A stretch of 64,000 bases of DNA from Sarcina ventriculi (GTDB lineage: Bacteria; Bacillota; Clostridia; Clostridiales; Clostridiaceae), in the NCBI RefSeq assembly GCF_900456775.1, contig NZ_UAUL01000011.1, positions 62,001 to 126,000 on the forward strand, given 5' to 3'. Shown here piece by piece: positions 18,901 through 29,209 of the stretch. The notes under the pieces are model-generated. The model saw only the letters and a program-made list of their open reading frames with translations, searched no databases and was not told the origin of the DNA. Numbering within the stretch: position 1 is the stretch's first letter; the number at the start of each line of letters is the position of its first letter. Made by a program: the position numbers and the translations under genes.

Positions 18901-19114
18901 AGTTGAAAATCAAGCAACAGATAGAGCTTATAGAATTGGACAAGAAAAGGATGTAGAGGTTTTAAAGCTTATTTGTAAAGAATCTATTGAAGAAAAGATA
19001 ATAAATCTTCAAGACAATAAAAATAGTATTATAGATAGTATTTTAGATGAAAGCATAATGAAGAAAAATTTAAATAATTTAACTAAAAAAGATATATTAA
19101 ATCTTTTAAATTAA
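15956..19114 (+). CDS. SWIM zinc-finger SNF2-family helicase (DEAD/DEAH ATPase)
   Basis: About 1052 residues. The N-terminus holds a SWIM zinc finger (CSCEEF followed by CEHLVA, about residues 60-90). The middle 400 residues are a variable lineage-specific region. A complete Swi2/Snf2 ATPase follows: DDMGLGKT Walker A near 635, DEAQ box, ALTGTPIEN, and the helicase C domain ending [22 protein letters not shown]-type motif VI. Such bacterial proteins (HepA/YwqA-like) are ATP-driven DNA or protein-DNA translocases. The true start is TTG 15956, 8 bases after AAAGGAG; an upstream in-frame ATG would lie in the tRNA terminator. A bidirectional terminator closes the gene. Confidence 0.9.
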   Translation: [1052 protein letters not shown]

Positions 19115-19115
19115 T

Positions 19116-19153
19116 AAAATACGGGATGAAATTTTCCATCCCGTATTTTATTA
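19116..19153. terminator. Bidirectional terminator between the SNF2 and ABC-F genes
   Basis: AAAATACGGGATG pairs perfectly with CATCCCGTATTTT and is flanked by A and T runs on either strand. Confidence 0.9.
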
Positions 19154-19160
19154 TATAAAC

Positions 19161-20780
<1,620 letters not shown>

Positions 20781-20985
20781 TTATATTGCAAACTTAATAT
20801 AAAAAAATATAAAAAATATGTATTTTTTATATATACTTTTACTAATGAATTATAACAGATAGCTTATATTAAAGCAAATAATACATATTATAAATTAAAT
20901 TTTTAGTTATATCCCAGTATTTACATTAATTCAAAATAAATGTAAAATTATTCATATAAAAATTATAATAAAAAGGGGGGCTTTT

Positions 20986-22875
20986 GTGAGAAGAAAGTTA
21001 GGAGGCTTTTTCACTTTATTTTTACTTGGTATTTTTTGTATTATTGGAATTTCTTTTGAAACAGTTTTTGCTTTAGATACTGGAATGACTATAAGTACAA
21101 TGGATATAAATATAGATGTTAGTGAAGATAGAGTTTTTACTGTAGTTGAAAAGATTAATGTTGATTTCTTAGAAGATAGGCATGGTATTTTTAGAAATAT
21201 TCCTTTAAATAAAGCAGTATTGTCTGTTAATTCTGTTACAGATGAAAATGGTAAGAAATATGATTACACTATTGAAAATGAGGGAGAGGACAAAATAATA
21301 AAAATAGGTGATGCAGATAAAGTTGTAAATGGAAGCACTACTTATGTTATAAGTTATACTATAGCTTATAAGGGGAGTTTGGACGAGCTATCTTATAATA
21401 TTGTAGGTCCTGAATGGGACACAACTATAGATAAGGTTAATTTTTCAATAAATATGCCAAAAGCTTTTAATAAAGATGATGTAAAACTTTTTAGTGGAGA
21501 AAATGGGGGAAGGTCTAATAAGTTAGTTTCTTTTAGTGTGGATAATAATACAATAAAGGGGGAAACAACTAATAGACTTATGCCTAAAGAGGGAATTACA
21601 GTTTTGTTATCCTTAGAAAGTGGATATTTCACATCACCTAAGATTTTTAATAAATTTACTCTAATAGCAATTATAATAGGCACTTTAGCTATGATTTTAG
21701 CTATTAAATCATCTATATTTTATAGAAGAAAAAAGAAATTTGCCAAAGAAAATAGTGTAAAAGTAATAGCTTTTTATCCACCAAAATCATTTAATCCTAT
21801 TGATTTAGCTTATATAGCTTATCCAAATAAAAATTTAACTACAGAAGAACTTACAAGTATTATATTCTATTATGCAAATAAGGGATTTATAGAAATTCAT
21901 AATATTAATGGGGAGTTTGAACTAAAAAGAGTGAAAGAAGTTAAAAAAGAAGATTTTCAAAATAGATATGAGTATGATTTTTTTATAAACCTATTTAATC
22001 TTAGTAAAAATGATGATGGCATTGTTAAAGCTAGTGATTTTAAACAAGGAAATATGAGTTTTATGCAGTCTTTTATTAAGCTTAGTAGAACGGAAAATAT
22101 GTTTAAGGGAAGTTATATTGAAAATTTATCTACTAATTTTAACTTATTTATATATATATTCTCTATTCCTTTAGGAATTCTATCTTTGGTGTTTTATGGC
22201 TATAGTGTCTCTTATAATATAGAGTTTTCAATAATATATTCAGTTGTAATAAGTGCCATAAGTTTTCTTATTATATTTCCAGTATCATTACTTCTTAAAA
22301 AGATAAATTATATAGTAAATATTCTACTAACCTTAGGAATAGTAGGATTTCTAATATATACATCTTTTAGTTTAGGAGTTGTTAGTGAAAATTTAATTGG
22401 CTCTATACCTTTAATAACTGTTTATATAGCAGTTGCATTCTCATTTGTTGTATCAGAGGAGATTCCATGTATTTATATTCATACAGTAGAGGGTGCAAAA
22501 GTTTATGGAGAAACAGAAGGATATAAAGAGTTTATAAAAACGGCTAAAATACAAGAACTTGAAATGCTAATTAAAGAAAATCCAAATTATTATTATGACG
22601 TATTGCCTTATGCCATATGTTTAAAAATTACAAAGGTTTTTCAAGATAAATTTAAGGGATTAAAATATGAAAATCCAACTTGGTACTATGGAAGTTATCC
22701 AGAAGATATATTTATATATAATGATTTTTCGAAGCATTATATAAATAAGATATCAAACGAATATAAAGATTATGTAAGGAAGCAACAACAAGAAAGGTCA
22801 CGTAACTTCTCAGGTGGTGGAGGAGGAAGCGTAGGTGGAGGAAGTGTTGGAGGCGGTGGCGGTGGCTCTTGGTAG
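20986..22875 (+). CDS. DUF2207 membrane protein with Gly-rich tail
   Basis: A 629-residue protein starting at GTG after AAAAGGGGGG. An N-terminal signal peptide (hydrophobic stretch to about residue 30) leads into an extracellular DUF2207 beta domain (about 35-205) with DRHGIFRNIPL. A transmembrane helix follows near 215-240, then a cytosolic region, further helices near 385-490, and a C-terminal tail of Gly/Ser repeats ending GGSW. This is the standard DUF2207 layout, widely found next to LemA as here. Function unknown; the Gly-rich tail with aromatic end resembles a presentation or binding tail. Confidence 0.88.
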   Translation: MRRKLGGFFTLFLLGIFCIIGISFETVFALDTGMTISTMDINIDVSEDRVFTVVEKINVDFLEDRHGIFRNIPLNKAVLSVNSVTDENGKKYDYTIENEGEDKIIKIGDADKVVNGSTTYVISYTIAYKGSLDELSYNIVGPEWDTTIDKVNFSINMPKAFNKDDVKLFSGENGGRSNKLVSFSVDNNTIKGETTNRLMPKEGITVLLSLESGYFTSPKIFNKFTLIAIIIGTLAMILAIKSSIFYRRKKKFAKENSVKVIAFYPPKSFNPIDLAYIAYPNKNLTTEELTSIIFYYANKGFIEIHNINGEFELKRVKEVKKEDFQNRYEYDFFINLFNLSKNDDGIVKASDFKQGNMSFMQSFIKLSRTENMFKGSYIENLSTNFNLFIYIFSIPLGILSLVFYGYSVSYNIEFSIIYSVVISAISFLIIFPVSLLLKKINYIVNILLTLGIVGFLIYTSFSLGVVSENLIGSIPLITVYIAVAFSFVVSEEIPCIYIHTVEGAKVYGETEGYKEFIKTAKIQELEMLIKENPNYYYDVLPYAICLKITKVFQDKFKGLKYENPTWYYGSYPEDIFIYNDFSKHYINKISNEYKDYVRKQQQERSRNFSGGGGGSVGGGSVGGGGGGSW

Positions 22876-22973
22876 GGTTACAGCAATTTTCTTAAAACAT
22901 CTAAAACTTACAAATTATATATAAGAAAATTTATAATGATTTTATACAAACAATTAAATTAGGGGGGATTTTT

Positions 22974-23525
22974 ATGGCTGCAATAATTATAGTTATAGCA
23001 ATAGTTGTTATTATAATAGGATATGGGATTTCAATTTATAACTCTATAGCAAAATCTGAAATAAAGGTAGATGAAGGGTATTCAACAATAGATGTATATC
23101 TAAAAAAGAGATATGATTTAATTCCTAATTTAGTTTCTACTGTAAAGGGATATGCAAAACATGAAAGTGAAACACTTACAAAGGTCATTGAAGCTAGAAA
23201 CTTAGCTATAAATAGCAAGGATATAGGAGAAATTGCAAATGCAAACAGTATAATTTCAAAAGCATTACCATCAATATTTGCATTAGCTGAAAATTATCCA
23301 AATCTAAAAGCAAATGATAACTTTATTAGTCTTCAAGGAGAATTAGCTAATATAGAGGGGGAGCTATCTAATGCTAGAAGGTATTATAATGGTTGTGTTA
23401 GAGAATTTAATACAAAGATAATAACATTTCCTAATATTTTAATTGCAAATATCTTTGGAAAGACAAAAAAGGAATTTTTTGAGGCTGATAAAGGCGAAAG
23501 AGAAAATATAAAGATAGAGTTTTAA
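22974..23525 (+). CDS. lemA: LemA family protein
   Basis: A 183-residue protein with one N-terminal transmembrane helix (about 3-22) and a helical-bundle LemA domain. Family motifs are NSIAKSEIKVDEGYSTIDVYLKKRYDLIPNLV-type, split here as VDEGYSTIDVYLKKR and DLIPNLVSTVKGYAKHE, plus LSNARRYYNGCVREFN. AGGGGGGA precedes the ATG. It follows the DUF2207 gene by about 100 bases on the same strand, the usual pairing. The hairpin after it ends the unit. Molecular role unknown; membrane-associated scaffold by inference. Confidence 0.92.
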   Translation: MAAIIIVIAIVVIIIGYGISIYNSIAKSEIKVDEGYSTIDVYLKKRYDLIPNLVSTVKGYAKHESETLTKVIEARNLAINSKDIGEIANANSIISKALPSIFALAENYPNLKANDNFISLQGELANIEGELSNARRYYNGCVREFNTKIITFPNILIANIFGKTKKEFFEADKGERENIKIEF

Positions 23526-23607
23526 AAGTCAATATATCTAAAAATAAAAATAGAAATCTGTTTTAGAGGAGTATTGATTTTAGAAAAGTTTAATAAGTAA
23601 TTAAAAT

Positions 23608-23640
23608 AAACACACTTTAAAAATTTCAAAGTGTGTTTTC
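23608..23640. terminator. Bidirectional terminator between lemA and the DUF711 gene
   Basis: AAACACACTTT pairs with AAAGTGTGTTT with a T run on the plus side and As on the other side. Confidence 0.85.
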
Positions 23641-23665
23641 TCATTATTTGTTAATACACAATAAA

Positions 23666-25018
23666 TTAGTTCTTTAATGAGTGAAGAGGAGCAGGTATTC
23701 TTCCGCCTCTATTTACAAAGTCTATACAATCTCCAGGAGATGTTCTCATAATAGGAGCACTTCCTAAAAGACCTCCAAATTCAACCATATCTCCAACGTC
23801 TTTTCCTGGAACAGGTATTATTCTAACAGCAGTTGTTTTATTGTTTATCATACCAATTGCAGCTTCATCAGCTATTATTCCAGAGATTGTTGAAGCAGGG
23901 GTTTTTCCAGGGATTGCAATCATATCAAGTCCAACTGAACATACACAAGTCATAGCCTCTAGCTTTTCTAAAGTCAAGAACCCATTTTTTGTTTGTTGTA
24001 TCATACATTCATCTTCAGAAACAGGAATAAATGCACCACTTAATCCACCAACATAAGATGAAGCCATAAGACCACCTTTTTTTACAGCATCGTTTAAAAG
24101 AGCAAGTGCAGCTGTTGTTCCATGAGTTCCACAGTGAGAAAGTCCAATTTCCTCTAAAACTCTACCAACAGAGTCGCCAACAGCAGGAGTTGGTGCAAGT
24201 GATAAATCAACTATACCAAAAGGTATATCAAGTCTTTTTGATGCTTCTTTAGCAACTAATTGACCCATTCTTGTAACTTTAAATGAAGTTTTCTTTATGG
24301 TTTCTGCAACTTGTTCAAAGCTTTGACCCTTTACAGATTCTAAAGCCCTTTTAACAACTCCAGGTCCACTAACTCCCACATTTATAACTTTTTCAGCTTC
24401 TCCAACACCATGGAATGCACCTGCCATAAATGGATTATCTTCAACTGCATTGCAAAATACAACAAGCTTTGCGCATCCAAATCCTTCAGGAGTTATAGAA
24501 GCGGTAGTCTTTATAGTTTCTCCTAGCATCTTTACAGCGTCCATATTTATTCCATATCTAGTGGAACCGATATTCACAGATGAGCAAACTATATCAGTAG
24601 TAGCTAATGCTTCAGGAAGAGATTTTATTAATGTTAAATCACTATTTGTAAATCCCTTATGTACAAGAGCTGAAAAACCTCCAATAAAATCTACACCAAC
24701 TGTTTTAGCGGCTTTATCTAAAGCTTTTGCAATTTCAACATAAGAAGATGCATTAGTTGACGCTGCTACAAGGGATATAGGAGTTACAGATATTCTTTTA
24801 TTTATTATTGGAATACCATAAGTTTTTTCTATATCTTCACCGGTTTTAACAAGGTTTTCAGCAGTTTTAGTTATTTTGTCATATATATTACTGCTTAAGG
24901 TTTTTATGTCAGAATTTGCGCAATCTAAAAGTGATAAACCTAAAGTTATAGTTCTAACATCTAAATTTTGATCTTTTATCATGCTGATAGTTTCTAATGC
25001 TTCATTTTGTGTTATCAT
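23666..25018 (-). CDS. PFL family protein (DUF711/UPF0210)
   Basis: A 450-residue cytosolic protein of the DUF711 family, related in fold to glycyl-radical (PFL-like) enzymes but without a glycyl-radical motif. Recognisable stretches include [27 protein letters not shown]-type sequence, [21 protein letters not shown] and [20 protein letters not shown]. The length is exactly that of the family. It pairs with the ACT-domain gene just upstream, 21 bases apart on the same strand, a pairing conserved across Firmicutes that suggests allosteric control by an amino acid. Base composition is less AT-rich than the surroundings. AAGGAG precedes the ATG. Confidence 0.9.
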   Translation of the reverse strand: MITQNEALETISMIKDQNLDVRTITLGLSLLDCANSDIKTLSSNIYDKITKTAENLVKTGEDIEKTYGIPIINKRISVTPISLVAASTNASSYVEIAKALDKAAKTVGVDFIGGFSALVHKGFTNSDLTLIKSLPEALATTDIVCSSVNIGSTRYGINMDAVKMLGETIKTTASITPEGFGCAKLVVFCNAVEDNPFMAGAFHGVGEAEKVINVGVSGPGVVKRALESVKGQSFEQVAETIKKTSFKVTRMGQLVAKEASKRLDIPFGIVDLSLAPTPAVGDSVGRVLEEIGLSHCGTHGTTAALALLNDAVKKGGLMASSYVGGLSGAFIPVSEDECMIQQTKNGFLTLEKLEAMTCVCSVGLDMIAIPGKTPASTISGIIADEAAIGMINNKTTAVRIIPVPGKDVGDMVEFGGLLGSAPIMRTSPGDCIDFVNRGGRIPAPLHSLKN

Positions 25019-25039
25019 TTTTTTATTTCTCCTTAAAAA

Positions 25040-25309
25040 TTATAATCTATGCATTGCGTTAAAAATGTCTTCATGTTGTATTCTAATATCTAAAGCTGTT
25101 TTTTTAGCTAATTCATCAAGACTTTCTTTAACAATAGATAAATCTGAATTTTCATCAGTAAATTCAACTACCATCATCATTGTAAAGCAGCCATTTAATA
25201 TTGTTTGAGAAATATCTAATATATTTATATTTTTTTCAAGTAATATTTTGGAAACATCATGTATTATACCGACTCTATCTTTCCCTATTACAGTTATTAT
25301 TGCTTTCAT
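25040..25309 (-). CDS. ACT domain protein (UPF0237)
   Basis: An 89-residue single ACT domain: MKAIITVIGKDRVGIIHDVSK at the start, then LLEKNINILDISQTIL and a FTMMMVVEF strand. ACT domains bind amino acids or similar small ligands and regulate partner enzymes. The partner is almost surely the DUF711 protein encoded immediately downstream. AAGGAGG lies before the ATG. First gene of the two-gene operon, with its promoter in the 25310-25568 divergent region. Confidence 0.92.
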   Translation of the reverse strand: MKAIITVIGKDRVGIIHDVSKILLEKNINILDISQTILNGCFTMMMVVEFTDENSDLSIVKESLDELAKKTALDIRIQHEDIFNAMHRL

Positions 25310-25568
25310 AAAATATAGCCTCCTTAAAAATTTATACTTAATAGTTTTAGTTTGTCTGAATGAATAAGATTATACCATAAAATTTTAAAAAAATTAATAT
25401 ATTTATACAAATATTACGAATAATAATAAATAATATCAAACTAATATATGTATTTTTATGAAATACACATGTCTATTATAGGCTTGAGATGATTAAAAGT
25501 AAAGTGAAGACAAATTTAAATAAACTTGATATAATAAACGAGTAATTTTACGAGGTAGGTGATAGTAA

Positions 25569-26603
25569 ATGAGTGGCATAGCAGGAGAAGGGTGCGAAAT
25601 ATTAGTACCATTTAATGAAAGAAAGCCATTATTAGATATAGAAAGAAGTTTAGTTAAGACTTATAGAAAAAAGATATGGTCTAAATTTGTAAAGGCTGTT
25701 AAGAACTACAACTTAGTTGAAGAGGGTGACAAAATAGGGGTTGCAATATCTGGAGGAAAAGATTCTTTAGTTATGGCAAAACTTTTTCAAGAGCTTAAAA
25801 AACATGGTCAAGTAAATTTTGAATTAGAATTTATAGCTATGGATCCTGGATATCATCCACATATAAAGGAGCTTTTAATAGATAATTGCAATTATTTAGA
25901 TATACCAATACATCTTTATGAATCAGGAATATTTGAAGTTGTAGATAAGATAGCTAAAGATTATCCATGTTATATGTGTGCAAGAATGAGAAGAGGATCT
26001 TTATATGCAAAGGCTAGAGAACTTGGTTGCAATAAGTTAGCATTAGGACATCACTTTAATGATGTAATAGAAACTACAATGCTAAACATTTTATATGCTG
26101 GAAATTTCAAAACAATGCTTCCAAAACTTAAATCAAATAATTTTAAAGATATGGAACTTATAAGACCTCTTTATTATGTAGAAGAAAGATATATAAAAAG
26201 ATGGATTCAAAATTCTGGAATATGGCCGTTAAACTGTGCTTGTATGGTGGCTGCTAAAAAGATAGGAAATAAGCGTTTTGAAATAAAGGATTTTATTGAA
26301 AATTTCAAAGAAAATTTCAAAGATGTTGATAAATCAATATTTAGAGCAGCAGAAAATGTAGCAATAGATTCAATAATTGGTTTTGATATTGATGGAAAAC
26401 ATTATTCTTATTTGGATTTTTATGAAGAAGAATCACTTTTACAATCTGTAGGAAAGTTAAAACAAGATGGGTTGAATAAAGATGAAATAATGGCTGAAAG
26501 GAAAAATATTGCAAGAAATCTTTTTGACGTTTTAGATGATGAAGTGATAGCTAGTAAAACTGGACTTACTTTAAAAGAAGTTAAAGACTTAAAAAATGAA
26601 TAA
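25569..26603 (+). CDS. TtcA-family PP-loop ATPase (tRNA 2-thiocytidine synthetase-like)
   Basis: A 344-residue protein. The PP-loop is SGGKDSLVMAKL (near residue 60), followed by the cysteine pair CYMCARMRRG (about 138-141), ALGHHFNDVIET, and a third cysteine region WPLNCACM. This matches the TtcA/TtuA group, which binds an iron-sulfur cluster and thiolates tRNA. About 25 extra N-terminal residues and about 60 C-terminal residues (ending SKTGLTLKEVKDL) extend beyond the catalytic core. The target base is not proven. GAGGTAGGTGA precedes the ATG. Monocistronic, ended by a long hairpin. Confidence 0.8.
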   Translation: MSGIAGEGCEILVPFNERKPLLDIERSLVKTYRKKIWSKFVKAVKNYNLVEEGDKIGVAISGGKDSLVMAKLFQELKKHGQVNFELEFIAMDPGYHPHIKELLIDNCNYLDIPIHLYESGIFEVVDKIAKDYPCYMCARMRRGSLYAKARELGCNKLALGHHFNDVIETTMLNILYAGNFKTMLPKLKSNNFKDMELIRPLYYVEERYIKRWIQNSGIWPLNCACMVAAKKIGNKRFEIKDFIENFKENFKDVDKSIFRAAENVAIDSIIGFDIDGKHYSYLDFYEEESLLQSVGKLKQDGLNKDEIMAERKNIARNLFDVLDDEVIASKTGLTLKEVKDLKNE

Positions 26604-26646
26604 AAATATTAGCTGTATCAAATATTTGATACAGCTAATATTTTTA
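26602..26646. terminator. Long perfect bidirectional terminator
   Basis: AAAAATATTAGCTGTATCAA and its complement TTGATACAGCTAATATTTTT form a stem of about 22 bp with a 3-4 base loop between convergent genes. Confidence 0.9.
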
Positions 26647-27282
26647 TAAAACATTTGTTTTGAATTCCTCAATTCCTATTCTATCTATAAAAAATCCAAG
26701 TTTTTCACCTGGCTGAGCGCTTGCTTTATAAAATTCAACAATTTTATCTACAAGAGCTAATGCTTGAGCCTCTGTTAGATTTTCAGCTATTATATCTGCA
26801 AGTCTTTGATTATATCCACCAGAACCACCAACAGAAACTATAAATCCAGTCTTATCTGCAACAACTCCAATATCTTTGCAATAAACACTTCCACAAGCGT
26901 CCTTACAACCAGCTACCCCTATCTTTGTTCTGCATGGCATATCCATTCTTTGATATTTGTTATATAGTTTCATGCCAGTTCCTATTGTATTAAATTTTGA
27001 TCTTTTACAAAATCCAGCTGGACACATTTCAACATTTTTAATAGAATTTTGATTTATTACAGCAGGTTTCATACCAAGTTCTTCCCAAATTTTAGGTATA
27101 TCTTCCATGTTTAAGTTGGTTATTAAGATTCTTTGTCCTGATGTTATTTTTAATGCACCGTTATATTTTTTAGTTACTTCTCCTATTTTTACTAATTGTT
27201 CAGGAGTTACAAAACCTCCTGGAATATCAGGAGTTATAGCAAAAGTTCTTTTTCCATTTTTTATTTTTTGTAAATTAGCCAT
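26644..27282 (-). CDS. Nitrite/sulfite reductase-like siroheme/4Fe-4S protein, single short unit
   Basis: A 212-residue protein with the ferredoxin-like half domain (about 1-70: PDIPGGFVTPEQL, ALKITSGQRI) followed by a cluster-binding region with CPAGFC (about 88-93) and CRTKIGVAGCKDACGSVYC (about 117-135), then GGSGGYNQRLADII. These cysteines fit the 4Fe-4S-siroheme ligands of nitrite/sulfite reductases. Full enzymes are two to three times longer. This is the short stand-alone class found in anaerobes, of unclear substrate. No siroheme or sulfite genes are adjacent. The ribosome site is weak and the leader carries a small hairpin (27292-27312). Confidence 0.75.
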   Translation of the reverse strand: MANLQKIKNGKRTFAITPDIPGGFVTPEQLVKIGEVTKKYNGALKITSGQRILITNLNMEDIPKIWEELGMKPAVINQNSIKNVEMCPAGFCKRSKFNTIGTGMKLYNKYQRMDMPCRTKIGVAGCKDACGSVYCKDIGVVADKTGFIVSVGGSGGYNQRLADIIAENLTEAQALALVDKIVEFYKASAQPGEKLGFFIDRIGIEEFKTNVL

Positions 27283-27529
27283 TATTTTTTACTACTTTTT
27301 ATTTAAAAGTAGCTACCTCACTTTCTCATAAATATATATTTTTTCAATATTTCAATTTGATTTTAGTGTTATTTATTCATTATAATATAAAATTTTTATT
27401 AAAAATTATTAATCATTTATATTTTAGCACGTATAGATGCTTTTTATTATTTCTGTTTTAATGATATAATATTGCATAATATATAAACAAGCACAAATGT
27501 TACGTAATTTTAGATTATGGAGGAGTTTT

Positions 27530-27715
27530 ATGCAAGTTTTAGTCTACTTAAAAGGAAAAAAGGAACCTGTTATATATAGTGGAGACAGAATAGATATTTT
27601 GGATTTTTCTATGAATGGAGTTGATTATAAGCAAATAAGATATTTTAGAAAAGGTTTTTCAAAATCAGTACTTGTCGAAAAAAAAATAATTAGTAAAATA
27701 AAGGAAAATAATTAA
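27530..27715 (+). CDS. Small conserved-looking protein, 61 aa
   Basis: Starts MQVLVYLKGKKEP after GGAGG. Compact beta-rich sequence with YSGDRIDIL and a basic C-terminus ending KIKENN. No membrane segment. I do not recognise the family. An upstream in-frame ATG (27497) would place the ribosome site inside the gene, so I use 27530. It is followed by a micro-ORF and a terminator, possibly on the same transcript. Confidence 0.6.
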   Translation: MQVLVYLKGKKEPVIYSGDRIDILDFSMNGVDYKQIRYFRKGFSKSVLVEKKIISKIKENN

Positions 27716-27802
27716 ATAGAATAAGAATTAAATTATTTTCGCATAATATCATTAAACTAAATAAAATTTAATATGTTCTACTATAAGAAAGAGAGAAGAA
27801 TT

Positions 27803-27868
27803 ATGGCGAAAAAAGATCAACAATCATCATGGAATTCAAAAAGATTTAAGACATCTAAAAAAATATAG
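27803..27868 (+). pseudogene. Micro-ORF with an A7 run; frameshifted or slippage-dependent
   Basis: ATG 27803 follows a purine-rich GAGAGAAG site and encodes 21 residues (MAKKDQQSSWNSKRFKTSKK then Ile) before TAG 27866-27868. The in-frame codons TCT AAA AAA lie in a run of seven A (27857-27863). Reading one base back after the run opens a tail NIVKEVPETKK that ends at TAA 27895-27897, directly before a strong terminator. The intact form would be about 31 residues. Either one A was lost, or slippage on the A run makes the longer product. Very small, so confidence is moderate. Confidence 0.45.
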
Positions 27869-27907
27869 TAAAAGAAGTTCCTGAAACTAAAAAATAAATA
27901 CATTTTT

Positions 27908-27944
27908 ATACCCTATGTAATAAATTTTTACATAGGGTATTTTT
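27908..27944 (+). terminator. Terminator after the micro-ORF
   Basis: ATACCCTATGTAA pairs with TTACATAGGGTAT, then TTTTT. Confidence 0.9.
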
Positions 27945-28042
27945 AATAGACGAATAAATAGAAAATTTTATTAACAGGTAGTTTGTGCCTTTGGTAATTT
28001 TTTTGTATAATTATTTTAATAAAATATTAAGGAGATAAAAAA

Positions 28043-28237
28043 ATGGATTTAGAAAATTATGAAACTATGGATGCTTTTATATTACTTAGCATAATAAATT
28101 TAAAATTAAGAGATTATTATGAAAATTTAGATAGTCTTTGTTATGATTTAGATATAAGTAAGGATTGTTTGAGTGAAAGATTAAAATCAATTAATTATGT
28201 TTATGATAAAGAAAATAATCAATTTATAGGAATTTAA
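28043..28237 (+). CDS. DUF4250 family protein, 64 aa
   Basis: A small acidic helical protein with MDAFILLSIINLKLRD, YENLDSLCYDLDI and LKSINYVYDKENNQFIGI, matching the DUF4250 pattern (a short helical domain common in Clostridia). The layout suggests a helix-turn-helix-like fold but no activity is known. AAGGAG precedes the ATG. The PfkB kinase gene begins 21 bases after the stop, so the two are probably co-transcribed. Confidence 0.8.
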   Translation: MDLENYETMDAFILLSIINLKLRDYYENLDSLCYDLDISKDCLSERLKSINYVYDKENNQFIGI

Positions 28238-28258
28238 AATTTAGGGGGAAATATTATA

Positions 28259-29209
28259 ATGAAAAATGATTATTTATTAGTTCTTGGAGCATCTATAATG
28301 GATATATTTGGATTTAGTACATCTAATTATAGAGCATATAATTCTACACCAGGGAAGATAAAAATGTCTTTTGGAGGAGTTTGTAGAAATATTGCTGAAA
28401 ATAGTGCTAGAATTGGAATAAATACAAAATTTTTATCGGTTTTAGGAGATGATGAATGTGGAAAAAGTATATTAGAACATTCGAGAGAAATTGGATATAA
28501 TATGGAAGATTCTATGATAATCAAAGGGGCATCAACGCCAACATATCTTGCCATATTAGATGAAAATGGAGAAATGGTATCTGCTATTTCTGATATGAAA
28601 AGTTTAAATGCCATGACTGAAGAGTTTATAGATAGCAAAAAAGAATTAATAAAAAATGCTAAGTATGTTGTAGTGGATTCTGATAATCCTAAAATACTTT
28701 CTTATATATTAAAAAATTTTTCGAAGGAAACAAATTTTATATTAGATCCAGTATCAGCTGAAAAAGCTACTTGGGTAAAAGATATGATTAAGGATTTTCA
28801 TACGATAAAGCCAAATAGACATGAGGCTGAAATTTTAGCTGGATTTCCTATAAAGGATACAGAAGATTTAATAAGAGCTAGTAATTATTTTTTAAGTTTA
28901 GGTATAAAAAAAGTATACATAAGTTTAGATTCTGAAGGAATATTTTACAATGATGGAGAAAAATGCGGAAAAGTTAAAGCATTAGACGTTATAGTTAAAA
29001 ATGTTACAGGTGCAGGAGATTCTTTTGTAGCTGGTATTGGTCATGGTTATATGAATAAATTAGATGAAGTTGATATAGTAAAATTTTCAATGGCTATGTC
29101 TATTATAACAATTGCAGATGAAGCAACTATACATCCTCAAATGTGTTTAAATAAGGTATTAGAGGAAATAGATAAAATAAAATGGATAGAAGAGACATAT
29201 AATGTATAG
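28259..29209 (+). CDS. PfkB-family sugar/nucleoside kinase, pseudouridine kinase-like
   Basis: A 316-residue ribokinase-fold enzyme. It has GGVCRNIAENSARIG (about residue 38, the di-Gly substrate lid typical of PsuK-type members) and the catalytic NVTGAGDSFVAG (about residue 250, Asp as base with anion hole). It phosphorylates a sugar or nucleoside with ATP. The GGV-RNIAEN signature favours pseudouridine kinase, but the usual psuG partner is not adjacent, so the substrate remains open. AGGGGGGA precedes the ATG. Likely in an operon with the DUF4250 gene. Confidence 0.82.
   Translation: MKNDYLLVLGASIMDIFGFSTSNYRAYNSTPGKIKMSFGGVCRNIAENSARIGINTKFLSVLGDDECGKSILEHSREIGYNMEDSMIIKGASTPTYLAILDENGEMVSAISDMKSLNAMTEEFIDSKKELIKNAKYVVVDSDNPKILSYILKNFSKETNFILDPVSAEKATWVKDMIKDFHTIKPNRHEAEILAGFPIKDTEDLIRASNYFLSLGIKKVYISLDSEGIFYNDGEKCGKVKALDVIVKNVTGAGDSFVAGIGHGYMNKLDEVDIVKFSMAMSIITIADEATIHPQMCLNKVLEEIDKIKWIEETYNV

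Noticed and set aside
24450-24743. Plus-strand frame of 97 codons opposite the DUF711 gene
   Set aside because: Shadow of a well-conserved, less AT-rich gene; no ribosome site and no recognisable protein pattern.
25448-25470. Small inverted repeat TGTATTT/AAATACA in the ACT/TtcA divergent region
   Set aside because: Seven-base AT-rich arms are expected by chance in this composition; no second copy and no clear promoter alignment.
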